From the NCBI GenBank assembly GCA_023417775.1, contig JAEZEJ010000145.1, positions 23,152 to 87,151 on the forward strand: a DNA stretch of 64,000 nt, given 5' to 3'. The stretch comes from Actinomycetes bacterium (lineage in GTDB: Bacteria > Actinomycetota > Actinomycetes > Propionibacteriales > Nocardioidaceae). Position 1 is the stretch's first letter. Each line of letters starts with the position of its first letter. The notes beneath the pieces were generated by a model that was not told where the DNA came from, searched no databases, and was given only the letters and a program-made list of their open reading frames with translations. This document shows, piece by piece, positions 36,642 to 45,846 of this stretch. The position numbers and the translations under genes are program-made.

Positions 36642-37375
36642 CGCGCGACCTGCCGGACGACGGGGCTGCGTCCGACGGCCAACCAGATGCCGAACACGAT
36701 GAGCCAGAGCGGGGCCAGGGTTCCGGGGATCCCCGGGACCCCGGTCGCGAACATGAAACTGCTGAGGAAGAGAGCCACGAGCAGGCTGAACCCGCCGAGC
36801 ACCCGCGAGACGAGCCTTTCGGCGAAGGCCATCCAGACGACCGCGAGGATACCGATCAGGACCCCGAACCAGGGCATATAGGCGCCGAAGTCGGTGAGCA
36901 TGTAGTAGACGAATACGCCGTTGTCGTCGTAGGTGCCCGCTTCCGCACCGAGGTAGTTGCCGAGCGCGCCCTTCCAGCCGTAGCCGAACAACGCGGCGGC
37001 GGCCGTGATCAGCACACCCGCGCCGAGGAGACGAGCCCCGACTGAGCTGCGTCGAGCGATGGTCGCACGCTGCCAGACGGCCCAGAAGATCAGCAGCGCG
37101 ACGACGGACAGCAGCCCGGCCGTCCAGCCGAGCCGGCTGGCGACGTGGTCGAGGGTGCCCATATCGGCGGCCGTGACCGTGTAGTCCTCGCCGGTCGTCC
37201 ATGCCTCGCGCTCCGCGGGGGGACGCACATCGAAGACGATCGTGCCGAGAAAGCCGAGCAGGCCGGCAAGGCTGGCCCACAGCGGCCAGAACACGATGCG
37301 TCGCTGGGGACGAGGAGGGACGGGCCCCAGAGCGGGGCGCTCCGGGGATGAGATGTGATCGGGAATGGCAGACAT
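36638..37375 (-). CDS. Six-span membrane protein of unknown function
   Basis: 245 residues from ATG 37375 (a TTG at 37399 is an alternative; neither has a strong ribosome-binding site). About six membrane helices (for example IVFWPLWASLAGLLGFLGTIVF and LAPLWLIVFGIWLAVG). A long outer loop between helices 1 and 2 contains DYTVTAADMGTLDH. No transporter signature seen. It heads the minus-strand operon that includes the repeat peptide and JmjC oxygenase, so export, immunity or sensing for the peptide is conceivable. Confidence 0.7.
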   Translation of the reverse strand: MSAIPDHISSPERPALGPVPPRPQRRIVFWPLWASLAGLLGFLGTIVFDVRPPAEREAWTTGEDYTVTAADMGTLDHVASRLGWTAGLLSVVALLIFWAVWQRATIARRSSVGARLLGAGVLITAAAALFGYGWKGALGNYLGAEAGTYDDNGVFVYYMLTDFGAYMPWFGVLIGILAVVWMAFAERLVSRVLGGFSLLVALFLSSFMFATGVPGIPGTLAPLWLIVFGIWLAVGRSPVVRQVAR

Positions 37376-37495
37376 GATGGTTCGCTTTCGTTCGAGCAAG
37401 CGCGGCCAATCCGCGCCACCATCAGGCTCCTCGGCCCGGAGTCCCAGGCGACAGATGCCGATGTCCCCGATCCGTCCGGGACATCGGACACCCCG

Positions 37496-38161
37496 TCATG
37501 CGTCCTCGGTCCCGAACCCTGCCTCACGCGCCCGCACGATGAGCGAGCTGCGATCGGGCAGACCGAGCTTGGTGATGATGCCGTAGACGTAGTTGCGGAC
37601 GGTCTTATTGGTGAGGACCAGCGTGCGAGCGATCGAGCCATTGTCGAGACCGCGAGCCACCAGGTCGAGCACCTCGGCCTCCCGCTCGGTGAGTTCGGGG
37701 AAGGGTCGTGAGGACGGACCGGTGCCGCGCAGGAAGGTCATCGCCCTCGAGGCGATATCGGCACCGAAGAGGATCTCCCCCTCGGCCACGGCGCGCACGG
37801 CGCGTTCGACCTCGGCCGGTGAGGCGACCTTGAGCAGATAGCCGCGGGCCCCGGCCGATATCGAGGCCACGAGCGAACGATCATCGCCGAGCATCGTCAG
37901 CACGAGCACGGCCACCTCGGGGTGCCGCCGCACGATGGCCGCCGTCGCGTCGATGCCGGATTGCCGTTCGCCGAGGTCGAGGTCCATCAGCACGACATCT
38001 GGCTGACGCGACCCGACCAGCTCGACGGCATCGGCGACAGTGGCGGCGTCGCCGACGACCTCGATGCGGTCCAAGGTCTCCAGCAGCGAGATGATGCCGC
38101 GCCGGAACAGCGGATGATCGTCGACCACAGCCACGGTGATGACGCGTTCGGGGTCCATCAT
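37496..38161 (-). CDS. NarL/FixJ-type response regulator
   Basis: 221 residues. Receiver domain with VAVVDDHPLFRRG, phospho-Asp in VLMDLDLGE, and Lys in GYLLKVAS; C-terminal LuxR helix-turn-helix (LTEREAEVLDLVARGLDNGSIA, then TNKTVRNYVYGIITKLG). The start overlaps the stop of the histidine kinase gene (ATGATG), which is therefore its partner. Targets unknown; the neighbouring operon at 34-37 kb lies 120 bases downstream in the same direction. Confidence 0.9.
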   Translation of the reverse strand: MMDPERVITVAVVDDHPLFRRGIISLLETLDRIEVVGDAATVADAVELVGSRQPDVVLMDLDLGERQSGIDATAAIVRRHPEVAVLVLTMLGDDRSLVASISAGARGYLLKVASPAEVERAVRAVAEGEILFGADIASRAMTFLRGTGPSSRPFPELTEREAEVLDLVARGLDNGSIARTLVLTNKTVRNYVYGIITKLGLPDRSSLIVRAREAGFGTEDA

Positions 38162-40203
38162 CGTTCTCCTGTCCGCACGGCAGCCGTGCTGTCGCGCGCC
38201 GGGACGCTGACGATGACGGTAGTTCCGTCGCCGGAGTCGAATCGCACGTCACCCCCCAGATCCCGGGCCCGTTCGGCCATCGACCCCAGCCCGACACCGG
38301 GTGTGGCGGAGCCGTCCATTCCGTCGCCGTCGTCATGGACGACCAGTTCGATCCGGTCGCCCTCCGCGCGGACGCGCACCTCGATCAGGTTCGCACCGGC
38401 ATGGCGGACGGCATTGGTCATCGCCTCCGCGGCGATGAGGTAGAGCGCCTGTTGGGTGGCGGCGGCCATCGGCACCGGATCGATCCGGATGTGGACGCGC
38501 CGGGTCGGCGAGTCGAACCGGAGGGCGAGCTCCCCGAGGGCTTCGGCGAGGGTCGAGTCCGCCAGTGGAGACGGCACGACGTCCTCGGCAAGGGAACTGA
38601 CATCACGGACCTTGCGCCCCAGCTCATCGGAGAGCTCGCCGAGGAGACGTCCGGCCTTCTCGGGATCGCTGGAGACGAGGTTCTCGACCGCCGCGAGCCC
38701 GAAACCGATACCGGCGAGCGCCGGGCCGAGACCATCGTGCAGCTCACGGCGCACGGAGCGTCGCTCGGCGGCACGTAGCGCGACCAGATCGACACGCGCC
38801 TGCTCGAGCAGACGATGCGACTCGGCTAGCCGGATCGCCGTGGCCACCAGCCCCGCCACGTCCTCCAGCACCGATACGGTGCGCCGGTCGAGCCGCTGCC
38901 CGTCCGGAGGACGGACCACCAGGTCACCCACCCGTTCGGCGCCGCTGCGCACCGCGATGACGATCTGCTCTCCCGCCGCATGTCCCGTCGCGGCGCCCAT
39001 CGAGGTCGTGCCCGAGAGGATCTCGACCGCACCGAGCCGCAGCACCCGTCGCAGGGCCTCGGCCAACTGCTGCAGGCCGGGCTCGCCCGGCTCGAGTTCA
39101 CCGATGCGATCGCCGAGACGGGCGAGCAGGGCCGCCGGATCCGTGCCCTCCCCGTAGATGAGCTGATCGATGTGGCGCTGGAGCCACTGCCGTAGCGGCT
39201 GGACGGCCACCGCGATCAACAAGGGGGTGAGGAACCACAGAGCGGGAGAACCCGGCAGCAGGCGTTGCGGAGCGATGATGACGGCGAGGTAGAGGGCCAC
39301 CGCGCTGATCGTCAGCAGGGACCACAGCACCAGCCGGCTCACCACCACCTCGATCCCCCACAGGCGCTGGCCGAGGACGACGACCAGGATCGCCGAGGGG
39401 TAGAGCACCTGGCCGACCGCTGGGGCAACCAGTCCGAATTCGATGGCCCACCGCGGAGGAGCGAGCCCCGCAGGCAGGACGAGTGCCAGATAGGAGAGGC
39501 TGAGGAAGAGGTGTCCGAGTGTCAGCCAGGCCAGCCCCGAGCGAGTCCTTCCGGTCGCCTGGTGCCAGCGCTGGAAGAGGATGAGGCAGGACACCGCCGA
39601 GAGGGCCAGCACCGCGATGGTCAGCACGGTGTAGAGCAGCGGGAGGACCTCCTGGACGGCCGCGATGCGCAGCGCCAGGGGGTTGCGAGGTGAGGGCACA
39701 CTCTGCTGGATCACCGAGACGACGAAGGCGAGAGCGGCACCCACCCCGCAGACGGCGACGAGCACCCGCTGGAACACCGGAAGCTGCTCGCGGGTGACCA
39801 GCAATGGGAGGACCGCCGTCATGAACGTGCCTGGGACATACCCCCAACCGGCAGCAAAGGCGAGCAGACCCCATGCCGGGAGCCCGGGGTGGACGGCCCC
39901 GAGGGCACCCCATTGGACGCCGAGGGCGGCGATCCCCGAACCGACGGCGTGGACCGCGAGGATCAGCCCCACCGGGTGCGGTCGTCGGGCGAGAATGATC
40001 GCGCTGACAGGCCCGTACACAAAGGCGACGGTCACACCGATCGTGCCGAAGCTCGCCCGGATCTCCGCTGGCGCTTGGGACAGGAAGACGCCGGGGATCG
40101 GCTGACCGTCGGTGCCGGCGAACCAGCGCAGCGCCACCGCCGCGCCCGCGAGCGACCAGGACAGGCCCCAGACGGTGAGCGCTGCCACACGCCGGGCCAT
40201 CAT
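38158..40203 (-). CDS. Sensor histidine kinase (HisKA_3 type)
   Basis: 681 residues. About eight to ten N-terminal membrane helices (to about residue 345), a GAF-like part around residues 370-460, then the dimerisation segment with phospho-acceptor His in VRRELHDGLGPALAG and an ATPase domain (EAMTNAVRHAGAN, DDGDGMDG, GVGLGSMAERA). It should phosphorylate the NarL-type regulator encoded next, with overlapping start. The preceding gene is a kinase-like protein with the same fold but no catalytic residues. Confidence 0.9.
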   Translation of the reverse strand: MMARRVAALTVWGLSWSLAGAAVALRWFAGTDGQPIPGVFLSQAPAEIRASFGTIGVTVAFVYGPVSAIILARRPHPVGLILAVHAVGSGIAALGVQWGALGAVHPGLPAWGLLAFAAGWGYVPGTFMTAVLPLLVTREQLPVFQRVLVAVCGVGAALAFVVSVIQQSVPSPRNPLALRIAAVQEVLPLLYTVLTIAVLALSAVSCLILFQRWHQATGRTRSGLAWLTLGHLFLSLSYLALVLPAGLAPPRWAIEFGLVAPAVGQVLYPSAILVVVLGQRLWGIEVVVSRLVLWSLLTISAVALYLAVIIAPQRLLPGSPALWFLTPLLIAVAVQPLRQWLQRHIDQLIYGEGTDPAALLARLGDRIGELEPGEPGLQQLAEALRRVLRLGAVEILSGTTSMGAATGHAAGEQIVIAVRSGAERVGDLVVRPPDGQRLDRRTVSVLEDVAGLVATAIRLAESHRLLEQARVDLVALRAAERRSVRRELHDGLGPALAGIGFGLAAVENLVSSDPEKAGRLLGELSDELGRKVRDVSSLAEDVVPSPLADSTLAEALGELALRFDSPTRRVHIRIDPVPMAAATQQALYLIAAEAMTNAVRHAGANLIEVRVRAEGDRIELVVHDDGDGMDGSATPGVGLGSMAERARDLGGDVRFDSGDGTTVIVSVPARDSTAAVRTGER

Positions 40204-42095
40204 CGCGGCACCACGATGACGAGCGAGCGACCGGCCGCCGTCTCGGTGACAGTCCCTCCGATATCGGCCGCATGTCGATCGACCGCCAGCGTCAGCGCGG
40301 TCCAGATCGCCGGCTCGCAGGCCCCCTCGCCGAGATCGACCGTCACCAGCAGATCGTGGACCCGCGGTCGCACCTGGAGCGCGATACCTCGGACCTCGGG
40401 CGACCGTCGTGCTCGGGAGACCACCTCGGCGAGCAGCAGGTAGACACCGATCTGGGTGTGCGACTCGGCCACATCGGCACCGGCAGCCCGAAGGGTCACC
40501 GTGACGTCATCATCGCTGAACCGGCGGGCCAGATCAGTCAGGGCACCGTCCAGGTCACCGGCATCGAGGGCCGGGGGCAACATGCTGCGAGCGAGCCGGC
40601 GTACTACCTCGGCACGCTCGGCGACATCCCGGCGCAGCTCCGCCACGACGGGTCCGGCCTCGGCCGGACGGTCGGCGATCCGGCGGCGGGCGGCGGCCAT
40701 GCCGTAGCCGATGCCGGCCAGGGAGGGGGCCAGATCGTCACGCAACTCGCGGTGCAGCATCCGACGCTCCTCGTAGCGGACGCCGAGCGTACGTCGTCGC
40801 ATGGTCGCGACCTCCCGGTTACTGGCATCGAGGAGGACGGCGACCGCGATGAGCGGGTCGATCCGGCGCACCAGCGGAGCGACGATATGGTCGAGGATCC
40901 CCGCGTCGTCGCCGGTCAGCTCGATCGACCCGACTGTGCGCCCACCAGAGTGGAGCTGCTGGGTGATCGCGAAACGACCACCCCGGCCGGCCCGGGTACC
41001 GTCCTCGGCAGAGGTGCGGATCGTCACCGACGATAGCCCCCAGACGGCACGCAGGGACTCGGCCAGGCCACCGGTCCCGGGGCTGCTCCCGCCAGCCACC
41101 GAGATGCGTTCGCCGAGACGTTCCAGGACCACCCGGGCGTCGGCGCCCGGCCCGAGGTAGAGCCGGGTGGTGCGACGGCGCACGAATCCGAGCATCGAGC
41201 CGAAGACGAGCGCGAGGGCGCTCGCGGCACCGGCACCGGCCATCCAGCCGGGGGCACCGAGCCGGCTGAGGAGGGCACCGACGATGAGGTACAGGCTGAT
41301 CGCGAAGGCCAGCGCCTGTATCCAGACCATGCTCGCGACGAGCCATCGCACCGATCCGTGGATGTGTCCCCGCATCGAGGCCGCGATGATGCCGGCCGGT
41401 AACAACCCCTGGGCGAGCACGAAGATGGCATCGGCCACGAGCCCCGCCCCGAGACCGAGCACCCGTACGTAGCTGAGGGTCATCAGCACTGCGCCGAGAC
41501 CGAACCAGGCCAGCGCCTCGCGTCGATCCGGCGGCCCATGTCGCCATTGCCTTGCGATCGCGACCGCCGCGCAGAGGAATCCGAGAAGTGCCATGGCGAG
41601 CGATACGGCCTGGTGGCCGGCGTCGACCCCCGCCGCCCGGAGCGCCCACCAGGACAGATCGACGGCGATCGCGGACATACCGATGCCGACGCCGAGGTGC
41701 CATAGCGGACCGCGTGCCCGCACCAGCAGCCACGGCAGGATCGCGAGCGCCGCGATCTCGGGCTGTCGTGCCGCGGCGAGCAGGGTGAACAGCACCGGGT
41801 CGATGCCCGGACGGGTGCCGGGAAGCTCGCTGATCACCACGACGAGGGCGAGCCAGCCACTGCTGATCGCCAGCGCTCCCACGATGACGCCGATCCATCG
41901 GCGTCCGACGGAGAGCACGATCGCTGCGACGGGAGCGTAGACCACTGCGGTGACGACGACCCGCAGCACGATGGACCAGTCGTGGTCGGCGACGACCGCG
42001 ACGAGGACGGCCGCCGCGGCGGGAGCCCAAGCGAACAGCACGAGGAGTGCACCGACCGCCCGCGGGGCCGGCGACGAGTGCTCGACTGCGTCCAC
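40200..42095 (-). CDS. Kinase-like membrane protein lacking catalytic residues (pseudokinase)
   Basis: 631 residues with the same plan as the kinase downstream: about ten N-terminal membrane helices, a middle sensory domain and a HisKA_3-like end. The phospho-acceptor motif RELHDGLGP of the neighbour reads RELRDDLAPSLAG here, so His is Arg. The N-box TNAVRH is replaced by SRARRS and the DGDG box by LGEG. It cannot autophosphorylate by the usual chemistry. It overlaps the active kinase gene, suggesting the two form a heteromer in which this protein senses. Confidence 0.82.
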   Translation of the reverse strand: MDAVEHSSPAPRAVGALLVLFAWAPAAAAVLVAVVADHDWSIVLRVVVTAVVYAPVAAIVLSVGRRWIGVIVGALAISSGWLALVVVISELPGTRPGIDPVLFTLLAAARQPEIAALAILPWLLVRARGPLWHLGVGIGMSAIAVDLSWWALRAAGVDAGHQAVSLAMALLGFLCAAVAIARQWRHGPPDRREALAWFGLGAVLMTLSYVRVLGLGAGLVADAIFVLAQGLLPAGIIAASMRGHIHGSVRWLVASMVWIQALAFAISLYLIVGALLSRLGAPGWMAGAGAASALALVFGSMLGFVRRRTTRLYLGPGADARVVLERLGERISVAGGSSPGTGGLAESLRAVWGLSSVTIRTSAEDGTRAGRGGRFAITQQLHSGGRTVGSIELTGDDAGILDHIVAPLVRRIDPLIAVAVLLDASNREVATMRRRTLGVRYEERRMLHRELRDDLAPSLAGIGYGMAAARRRIADRPAEAGPVVAELRRDVAERAEVVRRLARSMLPPALDAGDLDGALTDLARRFSDDDVTVTLRAAGADVAESHTQIGVYLLLAEVVSRARRSPEVRGIALQVRPRVHDLLVTVDLGEGACEPAIWTALTLAVDRHAADIGGTVTETAAGRSLVIVVPR

Positions 42096-42169
42096 TCGCC
42101 CAGTATCACGACATCCGGGCGCTGACGGCAGAGGCGAATGTCCTGAATCCGCCGCGCCGCACGCTCAGC

Positions 42170-42571
42170 TCACCTCCGTGTGATCGGGGGGTCCTCCCAG
42201 CCGACAAGATCGCCGATCTTCTGCGCGAGGGTCGTCGGGTCGAAGGGTTTGGCGATGACGCCCCGGACGGCCACCCCCGCCCACGGGGGATCCTCGTTGG
42301 CGAAGGTCGGGCGAGCCGTCAGCAGGACCACGGGGATCTCGGCCGTGACCGGATCCGCCAAGAGGATGCGGGCGGCATCGACACCATCCATCTCGGGCAT
42401 CATCAGATCCATGAGGATCACCGAGGGCTGATGCTCTCGCGCGAGCTTGATCCCCGCGCGGGCCCGCTCGGCGGTGATGACTCTCCATCCGGCGAGTCGC
42501 GTCAGCGCGATCTCCGTGAGTGCGCGGATGCTGTCGTCGTCTTCTACGACGAGGGCGAGGGGTGGCGTCAT
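42170..42571 (-). CDS. Stand-alone receiver domain (CheY-like)
   Basis: 133 residues, a receiver domain only: VVEDDDSIRALTE, phospho-Asp in VILMDLMMPEMDG, and VIAKPFDPTTL (conserved Lys). No output domain, so it likely relays phosphate or binds a partner. It precedes the pseudokinase/kinase/regulator genes by 75 bases, and a PAS-containing kinase without its own regulator lies at 43.8-45.8 kb. Confidence 0.9.
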   Translation of the reverse strand: MTPPLALVVEDDDSIRALTEIALTRLAGWRVITAERARAGIKLAREHQPSVILMDLMMPEMDGVDAARILLADPVTAEIPVVLLTARPTFANEDPPWAGVAVRGVIAKPFDPTTLAQKIGDLVGWEDPPITRR

Positions 42572-42595
42572 CAGGCATCTCCGAGATCCGCAGGC

Positions 42596-42620
42596 CGGGA
42601 CAGCGCGAGCCGCTGTCCCG
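42596..42620. promoter_or_regulatory. 10-bp perfect hairpin between the receiver and arginine decarboxylase genes
   Basis: CGGGACAGCG and CGCTGTCCCG pair perfectly around a five-base loop (CGAGC) in the 159-base divergent gap. It is 25 bases before the receiver start (minus) and about 110 bases before the decarboxylase start (plus). It may be an operator or a hairpin in the receiver's 5' leader. Confidence 0.45.
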
Positions 42621-42730
42621 ATGGGTCAGCCTACCGACCCGAGCATCACACGGTCATTCCGCTCGATAGAGTCGCGCATGGACAATCAGCGTCGAGCCGG
42701 ACGGTTCGTCGCGATGCGAGGAGGAGTTCC

Positions 42731-43246
42731 GTGTCGGACGTAGAACCTGCCGGAGGGCGCCTCCGGATCACCGTGCGCACGGCGACCGGCTCCGGGCGGA
42801 CGCCGATATCAGCGTTCGACGACGCTCTACACGGAGCGAATGTCGCCGACTTCAACCTGATCTGCCTGTCCTCGGTCGTACCGCCGAGCACCGATGTGGT
42901 GATCAGCGACGAGCCTCTTCCCGCTGAGCACGGCGACAAGCTGTACTGCGTGCTCGCCACGGCCAACGCCGAGTTGCGGGGAGAGTCGGCCTGGGCCGGT
43001 CTCGGATGGGTCTACGACGAGGAGCTCGGTGGTCTCTTCGTCGAGCATCACAGCGGCAGCCAGGAGTCGGTCGAGGAACTGATCGACCTGTCCTTGCAGG
43101 ACATGGCCCGGCGCCGTGGCCTGGACTTCGGCCCCCCACAGCGAATCGTGGTGGGCGCGCACTGCGTCGACAGTCCGGTGTGCGCGGTGGCCATCGCCAC
43201 CTACGAAGTCGAGTCGTGGCAGACGGCGCGGAGAGTGACGGCATGA
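42731..43246 (+). CDS. Pyruvoyl-dependent arginine decarboxylase
   Basis: 171 residues from GTG 42731 (GAGGAG upstream). The family's self-cleavage site is visible as LICLSSVVPPST (Ser47-Ser48), where the second Ser becomes the pyruvoyl group; GLGWVYDEELGGLFVEHH carries the expected acidic active-site residue. The enzyme would turn arginine into agmatine and CO2. It is short but of normal length for PdaD. The next gene, a GNAT-like acetyltransferase, overlaps its stop (ATGA). Confidence 0.82.
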   Translation: MSDVEPAGGRLRITVRTATGSGRTPISAFDDALHGANVADFNLICLSSVVPPSTDVVISDEPLPAEHGDKLYCVLATANAELRGESAWAGLGWVYDEELGGLFVEHHSGSQESVEELIDLSLQDMARRRGLDFGPPQRIVVGAHCVDSPVCAVAIATYEVESWQTARRVTA

Positions 43247-43818
43247 CGCAGACAGCGGGGCGCCACGCGCCGGGCGTGCGGATCGAGCGGCGGACGGTGG
43301 TTCCCGCCGCGGAGGCCGAACAGCTTTACGCGCACTACGAGAACTCCTTCGGCCCTCTCCGCGAGGCGGCCGCCGCGCGGCATGTGGTGCCGCTGGAGGA
43401 GTTCATCGAGGAGATGGCCGATCCCCGGATCGACAAACTGGTGGCGCTCTCGGAGGCCGACGGCTCCTTCCTGGGCATGTCGACCCTCGCTCGCGATCTC
43501 GCGGCCGTGCCCTGGGCCAGCCCGGAGTTCTATCTGACCCGCTATCGCGAGCACGCCGAACGCGGCGCGGTCTGGTACCTCGGCTTCACGATGACGTTAC
43601 CCGGTGAGCAGCGAAATGGCGTGTTCGCCACGATGCTCTCAGCGGTCGTGGAGGCGGCCCTGGCGGAGCGGGCGGTCGTGGGTTGGGATATGTGCGCGGC
43701 GAATGTCGGCGCGGGCTTCAATGAGGCCGTCAAGGCGCAGCTCGGCGGCGACGACGTGCCCGTGGCACAGGTGGACGTGCAGACCTACTTCAGCGCCGAC
43801 TTCTCCGGCGAGCGCTGA
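43243..43818 (+). CDS. GNAT-like N-acetyltransferase
   Basis: 191 residues, ATG 43243 overlapping the decarboxylase stop. The GNAT fold is suggested by WYLGFTMTLPGEQRNGVFATMLSAV (acetyl-CoA loop, QRNGVF replacing the usual Q/RxxGxG/A) and a final strand VPVAQVDVQTYF. Coupling to arginine decarboxylase suggests that it acetylates agmatine or a product of it, but this is inferred only from gene order. It converges with the sensor kinase gene after nine bases. Confidence 0.6.
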   Translation: MTQTAGRHAPGVRIERRTVVPAAEAEQLYAHYENSFGPLREAAAARHVVPLEEFIEEMADPRIDKLVALSEADGSFLGMSTLARDLAAVPWASPEFYLTRYREHAERGAVWYLGFTMTLPGEQRNGVFATMLSAVVEAALAERAVVGWDMCAANVGAGFNEAVKAQLGGDDVPVAQVDVQTYFSADFSGER

Positions 43819-43827
43819 CGCGGGCCG

Positions 43828-45846
43828 TCACCGGGCGACCGGCAGGGTGAAGCGGAAGGTACTCCCCCGACCCGGCGTGCTCTCTGCCCACACCCGGCCG
43901 CCGAGCTGGGTGACGATGGCTCTGGTGATCGCCAGCCCGAGGCCGGTGCCGCCCTCGCGACGCGCATCTGACGAGTCGACCTGGCGGAATCTCTCGAAGA
44001 TGTCCTCCAGCCGGTCGGCCGGGATGCCGCGTCCCTCGTCGGCGACGGCGAAGGTCACCTCGTCGTTCCCCGGCTCGGCGCTGATGCGCACCGTGCCGCC
44101 CGGTTCGGAGAACTTGATGGCATTGCCGACCAGGTTGCCCAGCACCTGGGCCACCCGGTCGGGATCGGCGATGACGCGGCCCCGGACATCGCCGACCTCG
44201 AGCACGATCCCGTCTCTGCGGGCGAGGGAGGCGAGCTCGGTCACACTCGCGTCGACCAAGGCGACGGCGGAATGCGGTCCGGCGTGCACGACGAAGTTCC
44301 CCGAGACGAGACGTTCGACGTCCAGGATGTCGTTGACGAGGCGTCCCAGTCTCTCGGCGCTCTCCTCGGCGCTCGCGGCGATCGTCTCGACCTCGGTGGG
44401 GAGGGCCCCGAGGGCTCCGCTGTTGATGAGACCGAGGCTTCCACGGATCGAGGTCAGTGGCGTGCGCAGCTCGTGGCTCACGACCGAGAGGAAGCGGTCC
44501 TTCATGCGTTCCACTTCGCGGCGGGCGGTGACATCGCGGAAGGCGACGACGGCACCGGTGACCTCCGAGGTCGCCGGGTCGACGATCGGGGAGGCCGCGA
44601 TCTCGACGTCGACATGGGATCCGTCGCTGCGCACATAGACATCGTCCTCGCTGCGGGCGATGGTGGCATGCCGGATCGCCTCGGTCACATAGCACTCGTC
44701 GAGCGGGAAGGGGGTGCCGTCAGGTGCCGGGGCGTGGAAGAGCTCGTGCGGATGCGCCGATCCGATGACCCGGTCGTCGAGGCCGAGCATCTCTCGGGCG
44801 GAGCGGTTGATGACGGTGACCCGGCCGGTGACGTCGACGCCGTAGATGCCGTCCGCGACGCTGTCGAGCAGAGCACGTGTCTGCTCGGCCCAGTGCCGCA
44901 GGTCCGCCGTCTGGGCCGCGACGCGGTGCTCCAGGGTGAGCCGCAGCTCGTAGCTGTCCCGGCTGATCATCAGCTCCCGGCCGCAGGCGGCGGCGACGAG
45001 CACGACCCATAGGATGACCCGCCCCGGTGTCGTCGGTCCCCCGGAGTTGACCGTCTGCAGGACTCCGGCGGCCAGGAGCACCGCGAAGATCGTGACGGTA
45101 CCGGCGATCTCGGCGGCCCGGGGACGGGCGATCGCGGACTTGCCGCGCCGGATCGGGGCCCAGGCGGCCAGCCCGATGATCGCGTATCCGCTGACCCACC
45201 CGAGATCGGTCCACGTGCCGAATAGGTAGCCGTCCTCGGCCTGCCGGATCGCGTAGTTCAGATCGCCCATCATGTAGAAGAGGTAGCCCGAGGCGATCAA
45301 GGCGAGCGGTAGCCGGTCGGCCGAGTTCGACCGCGCGAGCAGCAGAACGGCGATCGTGGCCACCACGACGTCCAGGACGGGGAGCACCAGAACCGTCAGG
45401 CCGCCGAAGCCACCGTTCGTGGTCAGCAGCAGATCGTCGTAGATGAGCGAGCTGGCGATGATGAGGACGGCGGACCCGGCTACGACACCGTCGAGTACGA
45501 GCACGGCGAGGCCCCGCCGCGAGCGGACCTCCGGGAAGAGCAATAGCGCGATGATCGACAGTATCAAGGCACTGGCGATGGTCAGATCGTTGAGCGGGAT
45601 CGAGAGCCCAGCCGGTCCCCCCGAGGCGGCACCGATCAGATTGCCGGAGACGGCGACCAGAGCGGCGGTGCCGATCAGCTGCCACGCCCCGCGACGACGG
45701 CCGCGCGATCGCCGTGACCGCAGGAAGCAGCTGACGGCGGTCGCGACGCCGGCGAGCAGCAGTCCCACGGATGCCGCGACAGCCGCGATATCGGTCCCCG
45801 CTCTCAGCCGGAGAATGGCGGCGAGGAGCACGATCGCCGAGACCAC
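43828..45846 (-). CDS. PAS-containing sensor histidine kinase
   Basis: 672 residues. About nine membrane helices (to about residue 285), a coiled linker, a PAS domain (about residues 330-445: LLDSVADGIYGVDVTGRVTVI), HisKA with His in FLSVVSHELRTPLTSIRG and HATPase_c (NLVGNAIKFSEPGG, DEGRGIP, GTGLGLAI). Full, active-looking kinase. GTG 45846 is the first usable start, yet upstream codons to about 45930 continue a plausible first helix without a start codon, hinting at a frameshift or an unusual start. A CheY-like gene at 42.2 kb may be its partner. Confidence 0.88.
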   Translation of the reverse strand: MVSAIVLLAAILRLRAGTDIAAVAASVGLLLAGVATAVSCFLRSRRSRGRRRGAWQLIGTAALVAVSGNLIGAASGGPAGLSIPLNDLTIASALILSIIALLLFPEVRSRRGLAVLVLDGVVAGSAVLIIASSLIYDDLLLTTNGGFGGLTVLVLPVLDVVVATIAVLLLARSNSADRLPLALIASGYLFYMMGDLNYAIRQAEDGYLFGTWTDLGWVSGYAIIGLAAWAPIRRGKSAIARPRAAEIAGTVTIFAVLLAAGVLQTVNSGGPTTPGRVILWVVLVAAACGRELMISRDSYELRLTLEHRVAAQTADLRHWAEQTRALLDSVADGIYGVDVTGRVTVINRSAREMLGLDDRVIGSAHPHELFHAPAPDGTPFPLDECYVTEAIRHATIARSEDDVYVRSDGSHVDVEIAASPIVDPATSEVTGAVVAFRDVTARREVERMKDRFLSVVSHELRTPLTSIRGSLGLINSGALGALPTEVETIAASAEESAERLGRLVNDILDVERLVSGNFVVHAGPHSAVALVDASVTELASLARRDGIVLEVGDVRGRVIADPDRVAQVLGNLVGNAIKFSEPGGTVRISAEPGNDEVTFAVADEGRGIPADRLEDIFERFRQVDSSDARREGGTGLGLAITRAIVTQLGGRVWAESTPGRGSTFRFTLPVAR

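Noticed and set aside
36140..36881. Plus-strand frames over the repeat region
   Set aside because: The minus-strand peptide has a strong ribosome-binding site and coupled neighbours; plus-strand frames only mirror the repeat.
43604..44638. 344-codon plus-strand frame
   Set aside because: Antisense to the PAS kinase catalytic domain; Ser/Arg-rich shadow.
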